A stretch of DNA of 64,000 nt from Eledone cirrhosa (Eukaryota; Mollusca; Cephalopoda; Octopoda; Eledonidae). The DNA lies in NCBI GenBank assembly GCA_964016885.1, contig OZ024743.1:18868872-18932871 (forward strand), in the 5' to 3' direction. The position numbers and the translations under genes are program-made. The notes below the pieces were generated by a model, which had not been told where the DNA came from, searched no databases, and saw only the letters and a list, made by a program, of their open reading frames with translations. Shown in pieces: positions 11,071 to 22,244 of the stretch (within the stretch, counting starts at the first letter, position 1; each line of letters opens with the position of its first letter).

Positions 11071-11623
11071 ATTTTTGTTCAACACTGACACAGCATATGT
11101 ATATGTGTGCATGTATATATATATATATATATATACTACTGTATGTCTGTATACATATATGTATGTACGTATACATACATACATACCTTCATTTAAGTAA
11201 GAGCCGTACTAAGAGTGAGAAAAGAAATTTCGTTTCATTCTATTCCATTTATCGTTTTCGGTGTGCCCGGCCGACTGAACTCACTCGATATGCAAATTAG
11301 GCGGATCAGCCGTTAATATGCATAACGAAAGTATATACTTTTTGACGTTCAACCATCTGGCAGGAAGGTATACGATGCTGACGATAGCTAATAAGCTTGA
11401 AACTAGTACATCGTTCCTGTGTCAGTGTTAAACAAAAAGGTGACGTTGCCTAAACACTGTACGGCGTAATTTGGGCTGTTTGTTTGTTTACAAACAAACA
11501 AACCGAACATTATAATAAATGTCCGGTAAACCGATACGTGCATATATATATATATGTGTGCATGTATGTATATATATTTTCATACTTCTGTACGTCTGTA
11601 TACATATATGTATGTACGTATAC

Positions 11624-11625
<2 letters not shown>
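11071..11625 (+). mobile_element. HHR-bearing repeat, second family, 11 kb copy
   Basis: 11094-11625 matches the units at 19118-19772: an AT/ATAC block, AAGTAAG(A/T)GCCGTACTAAGAG, GTGCCCGGCCGAC, ATGCAAATTAG, the hammerhead at 11372-11414, GTCAGTGTT(A/G)AACAAAAAGG, and a GTTTACAAAC palindrome. 11071-11093 is a short inverted piece of the same unit (GTTCAACACTGACAC), fused directly to the end of the PLE. It has no coding capacity. It resembles the 2 kb family in order of motifs but not in most bases. Confidence 0.75.
11372..11414 (+). ncRNA. Hammerhead ribozyme, diverged family
   Basis: Stem I is ACGATG (11372-11377) with CATCGT (11409-11414), 6 bp and different in sequence from the 2 kb ribozyme yet still paired. 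The core is CTGACGA (11378-11384; position 7 is variable in hammerheads). Stem II is AGCT/AGCT with an AATA loop, but the pair next to the core is T-T (11385 and 11398), which should weaken it. GAAA is at 11399-11402 and the cleavage triplet is GTA (11406-11408). A weakened but recognisable ribozyme. Confidence 0.75.

Positions 11626-11627
<2 letters not shown>

Positions 11628-11680
<53 letters not shown>
11628..11680. repeat. (AT)n microsatellite
   Basis: About 26 AT units, followed by a short TAAAA run. Confidence 0.95.
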
Positions 11681-11685
<5 letters not shown>

Positions 11686-11956
11686 AAATAAAATAAATAA
11701 GTCAAATGTCTAAAATGTGGCTTCGTTTATTACTGCTATATGTATTTCGGTGACAGCCATCTTTGGCTGTGACCTCTTCAGGCTGTCCGAATTAGTGCGG
11801 TAGAGACGAGTACACATGTTGTTGAGGTGTATAACTTTGTCTATACTCTGATATGCCCAGCTCCTGGTTGGGTTGTTATTTCACTGAGGATCTGGAATCA
11901 TATGAATTGAAACAAATACATTTCAGCGTCAAACATATACTCAACATATACTCACA

Positions 11957-12046
<90 letters not shown>

Positions 12047-12049
<3 letters not shown>

Positions 12050-12427
12050 TCCCGTTGATAACGCGCACTCCTACTTCAGTCAGGATACGAGAAACTTAAC
12101 ATCCTTTATGTAAGTGGACAGTAAATGACTTATGGAGACGCAGAGACCCCAACACTGGACTTTACCATCATTCCAGGGGTCCTGGTGAGTAGAAAACATT
12201 TATGCTTTCATATATTTTTATATATGTATATCTGTTTGACCCGAAATAGGAGATCGTATCTTCGCTGTGTGGATAATTAGTTTAACCACCATCTCAGTGT
12301 GTGTGGCCTTTAACGTAAGTTGTAAGCTCTAATTCTTTTGAATTATTGAGAGCTTGCCTCACAATTCGAAAGTGCTTTTTCGCTATTTCATGGGCTGAAA
12401 TTCGATTCTCGCTAATTTTTACTTGTA
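12047..12427. repeat. 381-bp direct repeat, copy 1
   Basis: Matches 12671-13050 at more than 90 percent by eye, from GAATCCC(G/T)TTGATAACGCG to GCTAATTTTTACTTGTA. On the minus strand both copies keep an open stretch that includes ISENRISA(H/Y)EIAKKHFRIVR and ends KGHTH-stop. The only coding changes I see there are His/Tyr and Gln/Lys, plus two silent ones. Confidence 0.85.
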
Positions 12428-12670
12428 TTAATTTCCAGAGTCTAGCTATTGGCCAGTTAATTTTATTGACTGGTTTTGGTCTGTTCTATTGACTGCCGAA
12501 TAGCTTTGTTACATTTAACCACTCTGTCGAGAGCTTCATTCGATTTGTGATATTTTGCATTTTCGCAATATTATACACAGATGAATTCATTCGCCTAATT
12601 TAGGTGTTGCCTCCCTTGCTGAACCCCACGTGGGGTCAGTTACAGACACATCTATGTGGTCTTTAGAACT

Positions 12671-13046
12671 GAATCCCTTTGATAACGCGTGCTCCTAGTT
12701 CAGTCAGGATACGAGAAACTTAACATCCTTTATGTAAGTGGACAGTAAATGAGTTATGGATCCGCAGAAACCCTAACACTGGATTTTACCATCATTCCAG
12801 GGGTCCGGTGAGTAAAAAACATTTATGCTTTCATATATTTTTATATCTCTATATCTGTTTGACCCGAAATAGCAGATCGAATCTTCGCTGTGTGGATAAT
12901 TAGTTTAACCAACATCTCAGTGTGTGTGGCCTTTAACGTAAGTTGTAAGCTCTAATTCCTTTGAATTATTGAGAGCTTTCCTCACAATTCGAAAGTGTTT
13001 TTTCGCTATTTCATAGGCTGAAATTCGATTCTCGCTAATTTTTACT

Positions 13047-13050
<4 letters not shown>
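12671..13050. repeat. 381-bp direct repeat, copy 2
   Basis: Second copy of the duplication. Its minus-strand frame continues through an AT tract into the outer arm (12917-13198), but the arm-encoded part has no counterpart in copy 1, so that longer ORF is probably accidental. Confidence 0.85.
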
Positions 13051-13083
<33 letters not shown>

Positions 13084-13255
13084 TTTGTGTATATGTTGAG
13101 TATATTTTGAGTATATGTTTGACGCTGAAATTCATTTGTTTGAATTCATATGATTCCAGTTCCTCAGTGAAATAACAACTCAACCAGGAACTGGGCATAT
13201 CAGAGTATTGACAAAGTTATACACCTCAACAACATGTGTACTCGTCTCTACCACA

Positions 13256-13256
<1 letters not shown>

Positions 13257-13334
<78 letters not shown>
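13257..13334. repeat. (AT)n microsatellite
   Basis: AT tract of about 78 bp directly abutting the right outer arm of the preceding inverted repeat. Confidence 0.95.
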
Positions 13335-13336
<2 letters not shown>

Positions 13337-14643
13337 GCATGTCTGTGAAAGTGTTTGCGTGAGTAGCAAAATTATTACAACTGTAAGAAATGCGGCTCTG
13401 ATATTTCAGACATTCAACCTTCTGAAACGAAATAACACGCGAGATTTCTAAACGCAACTTTCTTTCGTTTTGCTGCTGGTGGTCCGTATAACAAACACCT
13501 TACTCCTTACACATATTTCAGTCAACACATCATGCTGTTGATAACATTAATACGTTAGTGGCCCTCCAGCAGCATAAGGAGGTTTTCAACACAAAGAACA
13601 ACCTTCAAACCGATAGTACAGATTTATATTTCATGTGTTCAACAATATGGAAACAAAGTATAATATACACACACAAGAAGAATTCGAACAGAATTTTGAC
13701 AATGAATTATTAACTGCTTGGATAATTAATCATTATTTTTAATGTTTTTTACCGTTTGCTTGTTCATCTCATGATTTTACTTTTTTGTAAAGATTTTCTT
13801 CGAGATTTTCTTCACAATTTTTGATATATTCAAAATTCTTTTCTCAGTTTTAAACATTCTCACTCAAATGTTCATATACTGTTTAAGATGTTTACTCACA
13901 CATGCAAAGAGAGCATGGTTTTCAAGATTTTACACGCACAGAAATGGCAATAGCAATTGTATTTGATTGATTTATCAGGGATTTCACGAGATATTATTCT
14001 CTCTTCTCTCAACCATCAACTAGCATCGAAGTACGGAATAGCTGCTGATTCACACCTCCATCTACGCCTATGTGGACACACAATACTATACATATTATAG
14101 ATATTGTTAATGGTGTATTACAGTATACTGCTACATTTTAACTTCAAAATAGTTTCAATGTTCACACATGCACATTGGCTATAAAAACTGCGTTGAGGAA
14201 ATGCCACGCTCCGTGTGTCTTCAGGAAGCGAAGATCTCCAGCATCTTATTTCAAATTATGCAATAGAAGCGCACTATTTCGCTACCACTTCTTTTTTTGT
14301 TTTCATATTTTCTCTTCAATGTGGTCAGGCAAGAAATATAACGAAATAATAACAATGCGAGTTGGAAACATATATAGCTCTGGGGTGATCAGAGGAAATA
14401 GCTATGATGAAATAGTGGTGGGAGGGTATGGGCGCTATTTCGTTTCTCTCTTCTTACTCTAGCATCACCTCAATTCCATGGTGCTCTTTGTGATTATACA
14501 AATCACTGGGATTCTGACCCTACGCGATATTACACACAGTCAGAGGAAACCATTTCACAAACCAGGATAGTGAAGTCATATCTCAGCTTTTAAGCATGTA
14601 AATAAAACCCGTTTTGAAAATCTATTTTTCTTACAATCCATGT

Positions 14644-14645
<2 letters not shown>
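13335..14645. other. No gene recognised
   Basis: Mixed-composition sequence without a recognisable product. The 95-codon frame at 14175-14462 matches nothing I know. Confidence 0.5.
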
Positions 14646-15220
<575 letters not shown>

Positions 15221-15672
15221 GAGAGGTATAGAGATTGTATTAGCAAGAAGCTAACGGCATTCTATAACATATATGCGACTATAACGTCAAGATGGGAAAA
15301 GTAGTTAACGAAAGATTTAGGAAAGATAACTCAAACTCATCTCAAAAGAGAATCAGGATATAAATTCATCCACAGAATTTAGTAAAATCCAGGGAAAAAT
15401 CTATAGACCTTTAACTCATGATAAAATAAAGTTTGAAACACTTATCCTTCAATTTGGAATAACATCAAATGCTCTGTATAGTCTTCAAAGACTATTTCAT
15501 GAAATATATATAGAATGTTTAAGTATCGAGAGAGAGAAAAAAGAAGAGATAAGCGATACATATATTTTTAGTTGCCAATAGCTTGTGCAAATGAACTCAA
15601 TACTTGTGCCTACAGGGTTAAATATTAGAAGCATTAATATCTAGCGGGCGAGAATATAAGCAGAGCGGTTAC

Positions 15673-15974
15673 AAGAGAAATGAATACAAAGGATTATATA
15701 CCGCTAAAACATGTTTATATAACAATTCACCTACGTACGGTTCGCCCAAAAAGGGCTTCTCAAGGGCATAGACAACCAAAAAATGATCAGTACGTGGCCT
15801 AGCAGGGGTTTTAAGGTTAAATTTAAGGTTTTAACCTTAAAACCCCTCCTGGGTCGCGTATGATCATTGTTTAGTTTTCTATGCGCTTGAGAAGCCCTTT
15901 TTGGGCGAAACGTACGTAGGTGCATTGTTATATAAACATGTGTTAACGGTATATACTCCTTTGTATTCATTTCT

Positions 15975-15978
<4 letters not shown>
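15673..15978. repeat. Palindrome, 146-bp arms
   Basis: Left arm 15673-15818, 14-bp loop, right arm 15833-15978, with a modest number of mismatches. Each arm contains TTGAGAAGCCC, a T5 loop, GGGCGAA(A/C)CGTACGTAGG. In the plus-strand right arm this resembles a hammerhead (4-bp stem II, GAAA, CGTACG minimal stem III, GTA), but the core reads TTGAGAA instead of CTGANGA. The right end abuts an AT tract (15978-16006). Confidence 0.85.
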
Positions 15979-16007
<29 letters not shown>

Positions 16008-16085
16008 CAAAGGAATTTTGGTAAGGAACCAGATGGACCATAACGCACCAGAGTACTCAATACTTACGGTAGTAGAGTGGGAATT

Positions 16086-16184
16086 AGGAAAAAGTAAGAC
16101 CTCGACGGCAGAGTTCAAGCCGTTTCGACGGCTATTTCAGGTCCAGAAAACGGCTTGAGCTCTGCCGTCGGGGTCTTACTTTTT

Positions 16185-16187
<3 letters not shown>
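16086..16187. repeat. Inverted repeat, 40-bp arms
   Basis: Left arm 16086-16125 and right arm 16148-16187, each reading AGGAAAAAGTAAGACC towards a GGCAGAG(T/C)TCAAGCCG core, with a 22-bp spacer containing GACGGCTATTTCAGG. Followed by an AT tract (16188-16238). A related copy lies at 16693-16863. Confidence 0.85.
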
Positions 16188-16241
<54 letters not shown>

Positions 16242-16275
16242 CTGACAGACGTATGTATGTAACACAATATTTTTA

Positions 16276-16487
16276 TTTTTTTTATTTTTATTTTTTTAAA
16301 TATATATATTTATTTGGTTCCTTTACCGGTTTCGCAGTTCTGCTTTTCAAAGTTGAGATGGAGGGTCTGTGGTTTTTCTCATAGATGTGAGAAAAACCAC
16401 AGACCCTCCATCTCAACTTTGAAAAGCAGAAGAACTACGAAACCGGTAAAGGAACCAAATAAATATATACATTTAAAAAAAAAAATA
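16276..16487. repeat. Palindrome, ~100-bp arms, 6-bp loop
   Basis: Left arm 16276-16381 and right arm 16388-16487 around TAGATG. The core stem (TTTGGTTCCTTTACCGGTTT outward) is nearly perfect, with one small difference at CGCAGTTCT versus AGAACTACG; the outer T-rich/A-rich ends pair loosely. 16500-16605 then continues with the repeat shared with 1597-1680. Confidence 0.9.
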
Positions 16488-16499
16488 ATATATAAACAA

Positions 16500-16598
16500 A
16501 TAAGACTCCAGTTGCATTTTCGATTTCATCTCTATTTCTTTATACTTTCACTCGTGTAGGACACCTCGGTTATTTTTCAATTTGTAAAAAAAACTCAC

Positions 16599-16605
<7 letters not shown>
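16500..16605. repeat. Dispersed repeat, copy 2 (partner at 1597-1680)
   Basis: Shares CTCCAGTTGCATTTTC, CTTTATACTTTCAC, CGTGT(A/G)GGACA and a final ACTCA(C/T)TTTCT followed by an AT tract with the copy at 1.6 kb. Confidence 0.65.
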
Positions 16606-16657
<52 letters not shown>

Positions 16658-16690
16658 GTATATATATATATATATAATATGTATATATAT
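16603..16690. repeat. (AT)n microsatellite, interrupted
   Basis: Long AT tract with TAATATGT interruptions. Confidence 0.9.
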
Positions 16691-16692
16691 AT

Positions 16693-16863
16693 ATTGAGCT
16701 CAGGCCATCGGGGTCTTACGTTTTCCTATATATAGTAAGACCCCGACGGCAGAGCTCAAGCCGTTTTCTGGACCTGAAATAGCCGTCGAAACGGCTTGAC
16801 CTCTGCTGTCGGGGTCTTACTATATATAGGAAAAAGTAAGACCCCGACGGCAGAGCTCAATAT
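16693..16863. repeat. Nested palindrome of the 16.1 kb repeat family
   Basis: An outer pair (TTGAGCTC at 16694, GAGCTCAA near 16860) encloses an inner palindrome 16721-16834 with arms reading GTAAGACCCCGACGGCAGAG. The centre CTGGACCTGAAATAGCCG followed by TCGAAACGGCTT matches the spacer of 16086-16187 in inverse orientation. Confidence 0.8.
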
Positions 16864-16892
16864 ATATATATATACATCTATATATATATATG

Positions 16893-18194
16893 CAGGGTGT
16901 TCGGGATAAATTTGACAGTTTCATCAGGAAAAAGAAAAAGTGCTTGGTATCTACAAAATTTATTTGATTTAAAAGAAATTCAATGGACAAGGAAATTACA
17001 CTATTGTCAAAGAGTTTTACACAAAATAACCGCCATTAATATCTATTACAGCCTCAATCCGGGCCCAGAACCTTGAGCAAGCTGATTTTACACTTTCCCT
17101 GGGAAGGCCCTCAAAAACTACTTTAATTCTGTCGATTAACTGGGCTTTTGTAGTACCTGCACGGCGATTGGTGTCTTTCTCTACAGCGCCCCATACATAA
17201 TAGTCCATCGGCTTAAGATCAGGGGAGTTCGGAAGCCAAACATTGGGACTGGTGTAGTCGTAAAAATTGGCTGACAACCATTTTTGAGTTTTCCCCGAGG
17301 TGTGGCAGGGGACCGAATCCTGCTGCCATACATACGGCCTATTATTGGCTACCCTTGTTATCCAGGGCTTAACTACAGTGGTTAGCAATTCCACGAAGGC
17401 ATCTGAATTCAACCTGAGACCCTGTTTGAAAAATTCCGGCGGCATCACATCATCCTCGGAGGACACATCCAAAAAACATGACAGTTTGGGAAAATTTAGT
17501 CTGCATGACTCGAGGAGTGTCCTTTCGACTGTATGCAAGTCATGTGTTATTCTGCGTGTTGTGTTTTTGATTTTGGCAAAAGTTTTTCTCATCGGAAAAG
17601 AACCAGATTGTTTGTGCTTCAGCAGGATATTTCACTTTGCTCAGAAGTTTCTTCGCCTTTGCAGACGATTTTCGCGGGCCTTTTCTGTGAGAAGTTGACC
17701 TCTGCGACGCTTGTATGAGTAGTAGCGAAGGTTTTCATTGAGTGCAATTTTCATAGTAGAGGCTGAAACATTCAATTCACGCGACAAAGACCGAATTCCG
17801 ATGCCAGGGTCCTCCAACACTTTTTTCTGCAGATTTTCGATGAATTCTGCTGTGCGAGAGCAATCAGATATTCTGTTATGTTTCTTTCTTCTAGCCACAG
17901 CCTCGTAGTCTCCATTGCAATTCTCCAGTTCATGCCGGATTGTTTTTACAGTGTTCAGGGAGCATTGAGCAGCGACCATAATCTCCTTATTTTGATGGGC
18001 GGCGCGAATCACCATGATACAAGTTATTCTCTTCCATGATTCAGGGGGCTCCCAGTCATTCATTCTCGTTGTCATCACATATATGAACGAAGGAGGGTTT
18101 AAACTTTCAAATAAAGCCTAGTGGGCATGAATGAATTTAAAACATCTGAAAAACAACCAAATATTATTCTGTCAAATTTATCCCGAACACCCTG
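16893..18194 (-). mobile_element. Mariner-type (DD37D) DNA transposon, 1302 bp
   Basis: Perfect 25-bp terminal inverted repeats at 16893-16917 and 18170-18194 begin CAGGGTGTTCGGGATAAATT. The right flank is TA, and the left flank reads TG, which I take as a mutated TA target duplication. The element is inserted in (AT)n sequence. It has the usual full mariner length and one decayed transposase frame on the minus strand. The 37-residue spacing of the last two catalytic Asp places it with maT-like mariners. Confidence 0.9.
17017..18078 (-). pseudogene. Mariner/maT transposase, frameshifted
   Basis: The start at 18078 opens a helix-turn-helix-type N-terminal region (145 codons to 17641: VMVIRAAHQNKE-like start, then GIGIRSLSRELNVSASTMK). 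Frame then shifts near 17645; FFSDEKNF carries catalytic Asp 1, an in-frame TGA follows about 20 codons later, and a second shift leads to the C-terminal frame (to 17017). There WQQDSVPCHTS holds Asp 2 and SPDLKPMDYYVW holds Asp 3. Counting residues between Asp 2 and Asp 3 gives 37 (DD37D). All three acidic residues survive, but two shifts and one stop make it inactive. The 191-codon frame from 17592 is only its C-terminal part. Confidence 0.9.
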
Positions 18195-18343
18195 TATATA
18201 TATATATATAGAGAGAGAGATAGATATAGTCTTAGGATCATAAATAAGAGACAGTTTAATTTGTACATTTTTTTACAGCATTCCTTTATACTTATATATA
18301 CATACATGAATATGTTATTTACAGTTGTATAAATAATAAGTAT
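18195..18343. other. Short AT/AG tract and unassigned DNA
   Basis: AT and GA dinucleotide run after the transposon, then AT-rich sequence without features. Confidence 0.5.
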
Positions 18344-18405
18344 AATTGTTTCTACTTTTGGCACAAGGCCAGCAATTATTCCACCACATTACTGGTACTT
18401 TATTA
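18344..18405 (-). mobile_element. SINE 3' fragment
   Basis: AATTGTTTCTACTTTTGGCA followed by CAAGGCCAGCAATTA and ACTGGTACTTTATTA is the tail of the cephalopod tRNA-derived SINE, minus orientation. The tRNA-like head is missing. Confidence 0.8.
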
Positions 18406-18577
18406 TATGTAATATATATAATACGACATTCTTACTCTGTCTTTTTAGATTCAAACATATCTATAACGTCGTGCGCTTATAATATCTGTCTTGTGTCTGC
18501 CTGTCTACATTGACTTCGCTTCTAACTAAATTAAACTTTTAATTAAATATATATCTATATAGTTATATATTCGTGTA

Positions 18578-18856
18578 CATATTTTCAACAGTAGTACTGT
18601 ACTATACATTTTCAAAAGTAATAATGTACTATATATTTTCAAGATTAATACGATACTATATTATATATTTTCAACAGTAATAATATACTATATATTTTCA
18701 CGAGTGATACTATATATATAAGATACTATATATATATATATGTTCAACAGTATTACTATACTATATATATTTACAGTAATACTGTACTATATTCTTTGAA
18801 CAGTAATACTATACTATATATTTTCAACAATAATACTGTACTATCTATATATGTAA
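18578..18856. repeat. Degenerate minisatellite, unit ~30-35 bp
   Basis: About eight irregular copies of a unit like TTTTCAACAGTAATACTGTA followed by CTATATA, with divergence and length variation between copies. Confidence 0.75.
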
Positions 18857-18965
18857 AACTGAGGATGTCTGTCTGTGTGTGTGTGAGTTCGAGTCCCTGA
18901 AACTGGAGAACCACCCAACCGACTGTTTTCAAACTTTACACATGTAATACTTATGTTTCAAGGAG
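18845..18965 (+). mobile_element. Possible Helitron 5' terminal fragment
   Basis: TCTATATATGTAAAACTGAG, then GTCTGTCTGTGTGTG and a GAGTTCGAGTCC...CCGACTGTTTTCAAACTTT stretch resemble Helitron 5' ends common in invertebrate genomes. No terminal hairpin or Rep/helicase is attached. Class assignment is inference from the TCTATATATA start and the CTGT-rich leader. Confidence 0.4.
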
Positions 18966-19117
18966 TGTTCTAAGGATATGTATGTATACATATATGTCTG
19001 TATACATATATGTGTGTATACATATATGTCTGAGAATATGTCTGTATACATATATGTATACAGACGTACAGTAGTATGTATATATATATATACATTCATA
19101 CACACATATATACATGC

Positions 19118-19772
19118 TGTGTCAGTGTTGAACAAAAAGATGACGTGTAACTCGAGTTGTTTGTTTACAAACAAACAAACCAAGCATTATAATAAATGTT
19201 CGGTAAACCGATACGTGCATATATATATATATGTGTGTGAATGTATGTATATATATACATACTACTGTACGTCTGTATAGATATATATATGTACGTATAC
19301 ATACATGCATACTAACATTTAAGTAAGTGCCGTACTAAGAGTGAGAAATGAAATTTCGTTTCATTCTATTCCATTTATCGTTTTCGGTGTGCCCGGCCGA
19401 CCGAACTCACTCGATATGCAAATTAGGCTGCTCAGCCGTTATATGCATAAGGAAAATATATACTTTTAGACGTTCAACCATCTGGCAGGAAGGTATACGA
19501 TGCTGACAATAGCTAATAAGCTTGAAACTAGTACATCGTTCCTATGTCAGTGTTGAACAAAAAGGTGACGTTGCCTAAACACTGTACGGCGTAATTCGGG
19601 CTGTTTGTTTGTTTACAAACAAACAAACCGAGCATTATAATAAATGTTCGGTAAACCGATACGTGGATATATATATATATATGTGCATGTATGTATATAT
19701 ATATACATACTATTGTACGTATGGATACATAAATGTATGTACGTATACGTACATGCATACTTAAATATATAT
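19118..19772 (+). mobile_element. HHR-bearing repeat, tandem copies, 425-bp period
   Basis: GTCAGTGTTGAACAAAAAG starts at 19121 and again at 19546, an offset of 425 bp, and the following sequence (GTTTACAAAC palindrome, GTAAACCGATACGTG, AT/ATAC block) repeats. Only the second copy is preceded by the hammerhead; the first begins about 8 nt downstream of where the cleavage site would be. Same family as 11094-11625. Non-coding. Confidence 0.8.
19497..19539 (+). ncRNA. Hammerhead ribozyme, probably inactive
   Basis: Same layout as 11372-11414: stem I ACGATG/CATCGT, stem II AGCT/AGCT, GAAA at 19524-19527, GTA cleavage triplet at 19531-19533. The core reads CTGACAA, so the conserved G8 (general acid) is A at 19508. 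From known hammerhead chemistry this should abolish or greatly reduce cleavage. Confidence 0.75.
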
Positions 19773-19904
19773 ATAAGTTTATCCCAATCTCCACCCTCTC
19801 CTAGCACCATAAATGATATAAACACCATATTACTTGGACAGTCGCCTTCATGATGATTATTTCTCCCAAATGAATCAGCTCTAGTCCTGTAGAAGCCTTT
19901 TCTA

Positions 19905-19905
19905 T

Positions 19906-19941
<36 letters not shown>

Positions 19942-20020
19942 CATGTTTGTGTGGCGTGTGTGGGTGTGTGTGTATGCGTGTGGGTGCGTGCGTGTCTGTG
20001 TTTGTGTGTGTGTGTATCTA
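19905..20020. repeat. (AT)n(GT)n microsatellite
   Basis: AT tract followed by imperfect GT/GC-rich repeat. Confidence 0.9.
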
Positions 20021-22244
20021 AATCCAAGGCAATATTCATTTGGTATTGGTTTATTAACATCCGTAATGTACATTTCGCTGAGGACTATCGGTTATGACAG
20101 CCTGAGCTTCTTAAACGGTTAACAACAGTGAAATATTATTTTTAAAAAACCCTTATTCATACAGGAGTTGATACAGTGGGGTGCCGGACGTATGATGTTA
20201 TTTCCTCTACGGTCAGCCCCTGTATATGTGATGTCCTGGTTTACACTTTTAATAGGTCGTTGAGCGCTTTGCTTCATCTACTTCATAACCAACAGACCAT
20301 TAAATGTTCCGCACGTCCTTGTTCGGTCAACCCCTCACTATATATCTATATATATAAAGTGAAGTTGGGCGTTGTTTGTTTGGTATTCCGAACTTGCAGG
20401 CTACACCGTTCATCCGATTTTCATGAAACATCACACATATATAAAGTTTGACCAGAAGCCAAAAATCGATATTTTCAAATATCGTCCGATTTCGATGAGA
20501 CTCGACGCAAGTGTGTATTGCGATCCGGGTATGAACGTGAGCTACATTAAATATTCGTAGAATCGATAATTGGATCATTACAGGCAAAATTCGATATTTA
20601 CGAAATTTGTCCTATTCCAATGAAATTTGACGTAGGTATGTATTTTGATGCAGGGATCAAATTTTCAAAAAATCGATAATCGGACACCTAGAGGCAAAAA
20701 TCGATATTTTCAGAATTCGTTCGATTTCATTGAAATTTGATATTACCATAATAATAGATCCATTAGGAGTTACTCCAATGCTGCAAAATTTCAGAAAGTT
20801 TTTTTAAACTCATAAATCATGCGTTAAATGAGACCTTTAAGAGTTACGGCAGACAATTATTCATAGTTTAATTATCAATGGCGCAATATTGTAGAAATAT
20901 GCAAATCTACGCCTTTTGTTTATGGGAAAAGGGAAAGCTTTACAAACAGATATTCAGGGTTCTTTAAGTAGAATTCTTAATTCTTAAATAATTGTACAAT
21001 TAAATTAAATATATGACAGAATGTTTTTCATATTTTCTTCACTTTTAGTTTACACCTGGCGCAATCAAAATCAATTTCATATGCCCATATAAGCACGCAC
21101 ACACTGTGACTCACGCGCGTTATTGATTGGACGGTCTGTCTATACCACGAGCAGTATGTTTTCTCAACGATAGATACACAAACAGGTATGCACACACGTG
21201 CGAACCGCCTTATTTTCTCTTTGTGCGTATCCGCTTTTTGTGAACAACAATAAATCCGGCCGACTCACTAAACGGACCTTTACAGAATTTGCTCACTTAT
21301 CGGTGAGTTAGTGTTTATTCATTTAGACTACGTGCATGCCATTTCAGTTAAATTTAATTCATTTTTCGCCTTTCTTAAATTTAAAAGTCCCCATTCGGAC
21401 TTGGGGATTGTCGACATCTTTGCGTTAAACTTTTCATATCCCCCCTTATTCAAGTGCAAATACAGTATTATCCCTATCTGAAAGGAAACCAAATTTAATG
21501 GTGTCTTTTGTGATGCCAAAAGCAAAAAGCGGTGAGTACATTTTCGAACAGTCTTAAATAATCATGCTTTTTGAAAAAGATTTACTAAATAATACTTTGA
21601 CCAACTTGTATTGGACACATACAAAGTTGTAAAAAACGGTACGTCCGTACCATTTTTTTCCGTTTTTAAACAAAAGGTTCTAAAAAATTACTTAATTCAT
21701 GACACTACTGTCACAGCCTTTTGCACAGGAAGTGAGTAAGTTTTCGGGTTTTTAAACGTAGGTTCACCAGGGTTTGTGTCTTTTCCATTATTAGCCCACC
21801 TCTATTAGCATTTTTTTGTTTGTTTATGACTAAATGTTATGAGCGTATTTGCAAATTGTTATTGTTCTTTAATTTTTTAATTAGTTGTCATAGACCATCT
21901 GCATGCAGTGCAATTGATTGCGCACACGTACACACCAGCATGCAGATAAACACTGACAGATAATAAAATATCGATAATTTTCTTATTAAGACATCGGTCA
22001 AAAAGAGAGATTGAATGTACTTTAGAACATTTTTTGATTTTATTGTTCTTTTTGGCATGATATGTCAAGAATATAGCTACTATTCACTTTGGTTATGTTT
22101 TGTAACTAAGAAACGGTTCCTTTTGGGTGGATACTTAACAAGAAAGATCCCAGGGTTTTGTACAAGTTTGTTTCAGGCACTGTATAGACGCCAATTTTGT
22201 CACACCTTGGTCATGAATTCGTATTCTTTTCCAATAGATACCGT

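Larger units (their letters stand above)
11720..13257. repeat. Inverted repeat enclosing a direct duplication
   Basis: Outer arms 11794-11960 and 13081-13257 are reverse complements with scattered mismatches. Inside are an AT tract (11959-12046), duplicate 1 (12047-12427), a 243-bp spacer and duplicate 2 (12671-13050). On the minus strand, 11781-11745 holds CTGAAGA, a 10-bp hairpin with one mismatch, and GAAA, resembling a hammerhead core without recognisable stems I and III. The element class is unknown. Confidence 0.8.

Noticed and set aside
16774..16800. CTGAAATAGCCGTCGAAACGG as a hammerhead core
   Set aside because: Core lacks G8 and the GAAAC falls in the loop of an AGCCG/CGGCT hairpin rather than after stem II.
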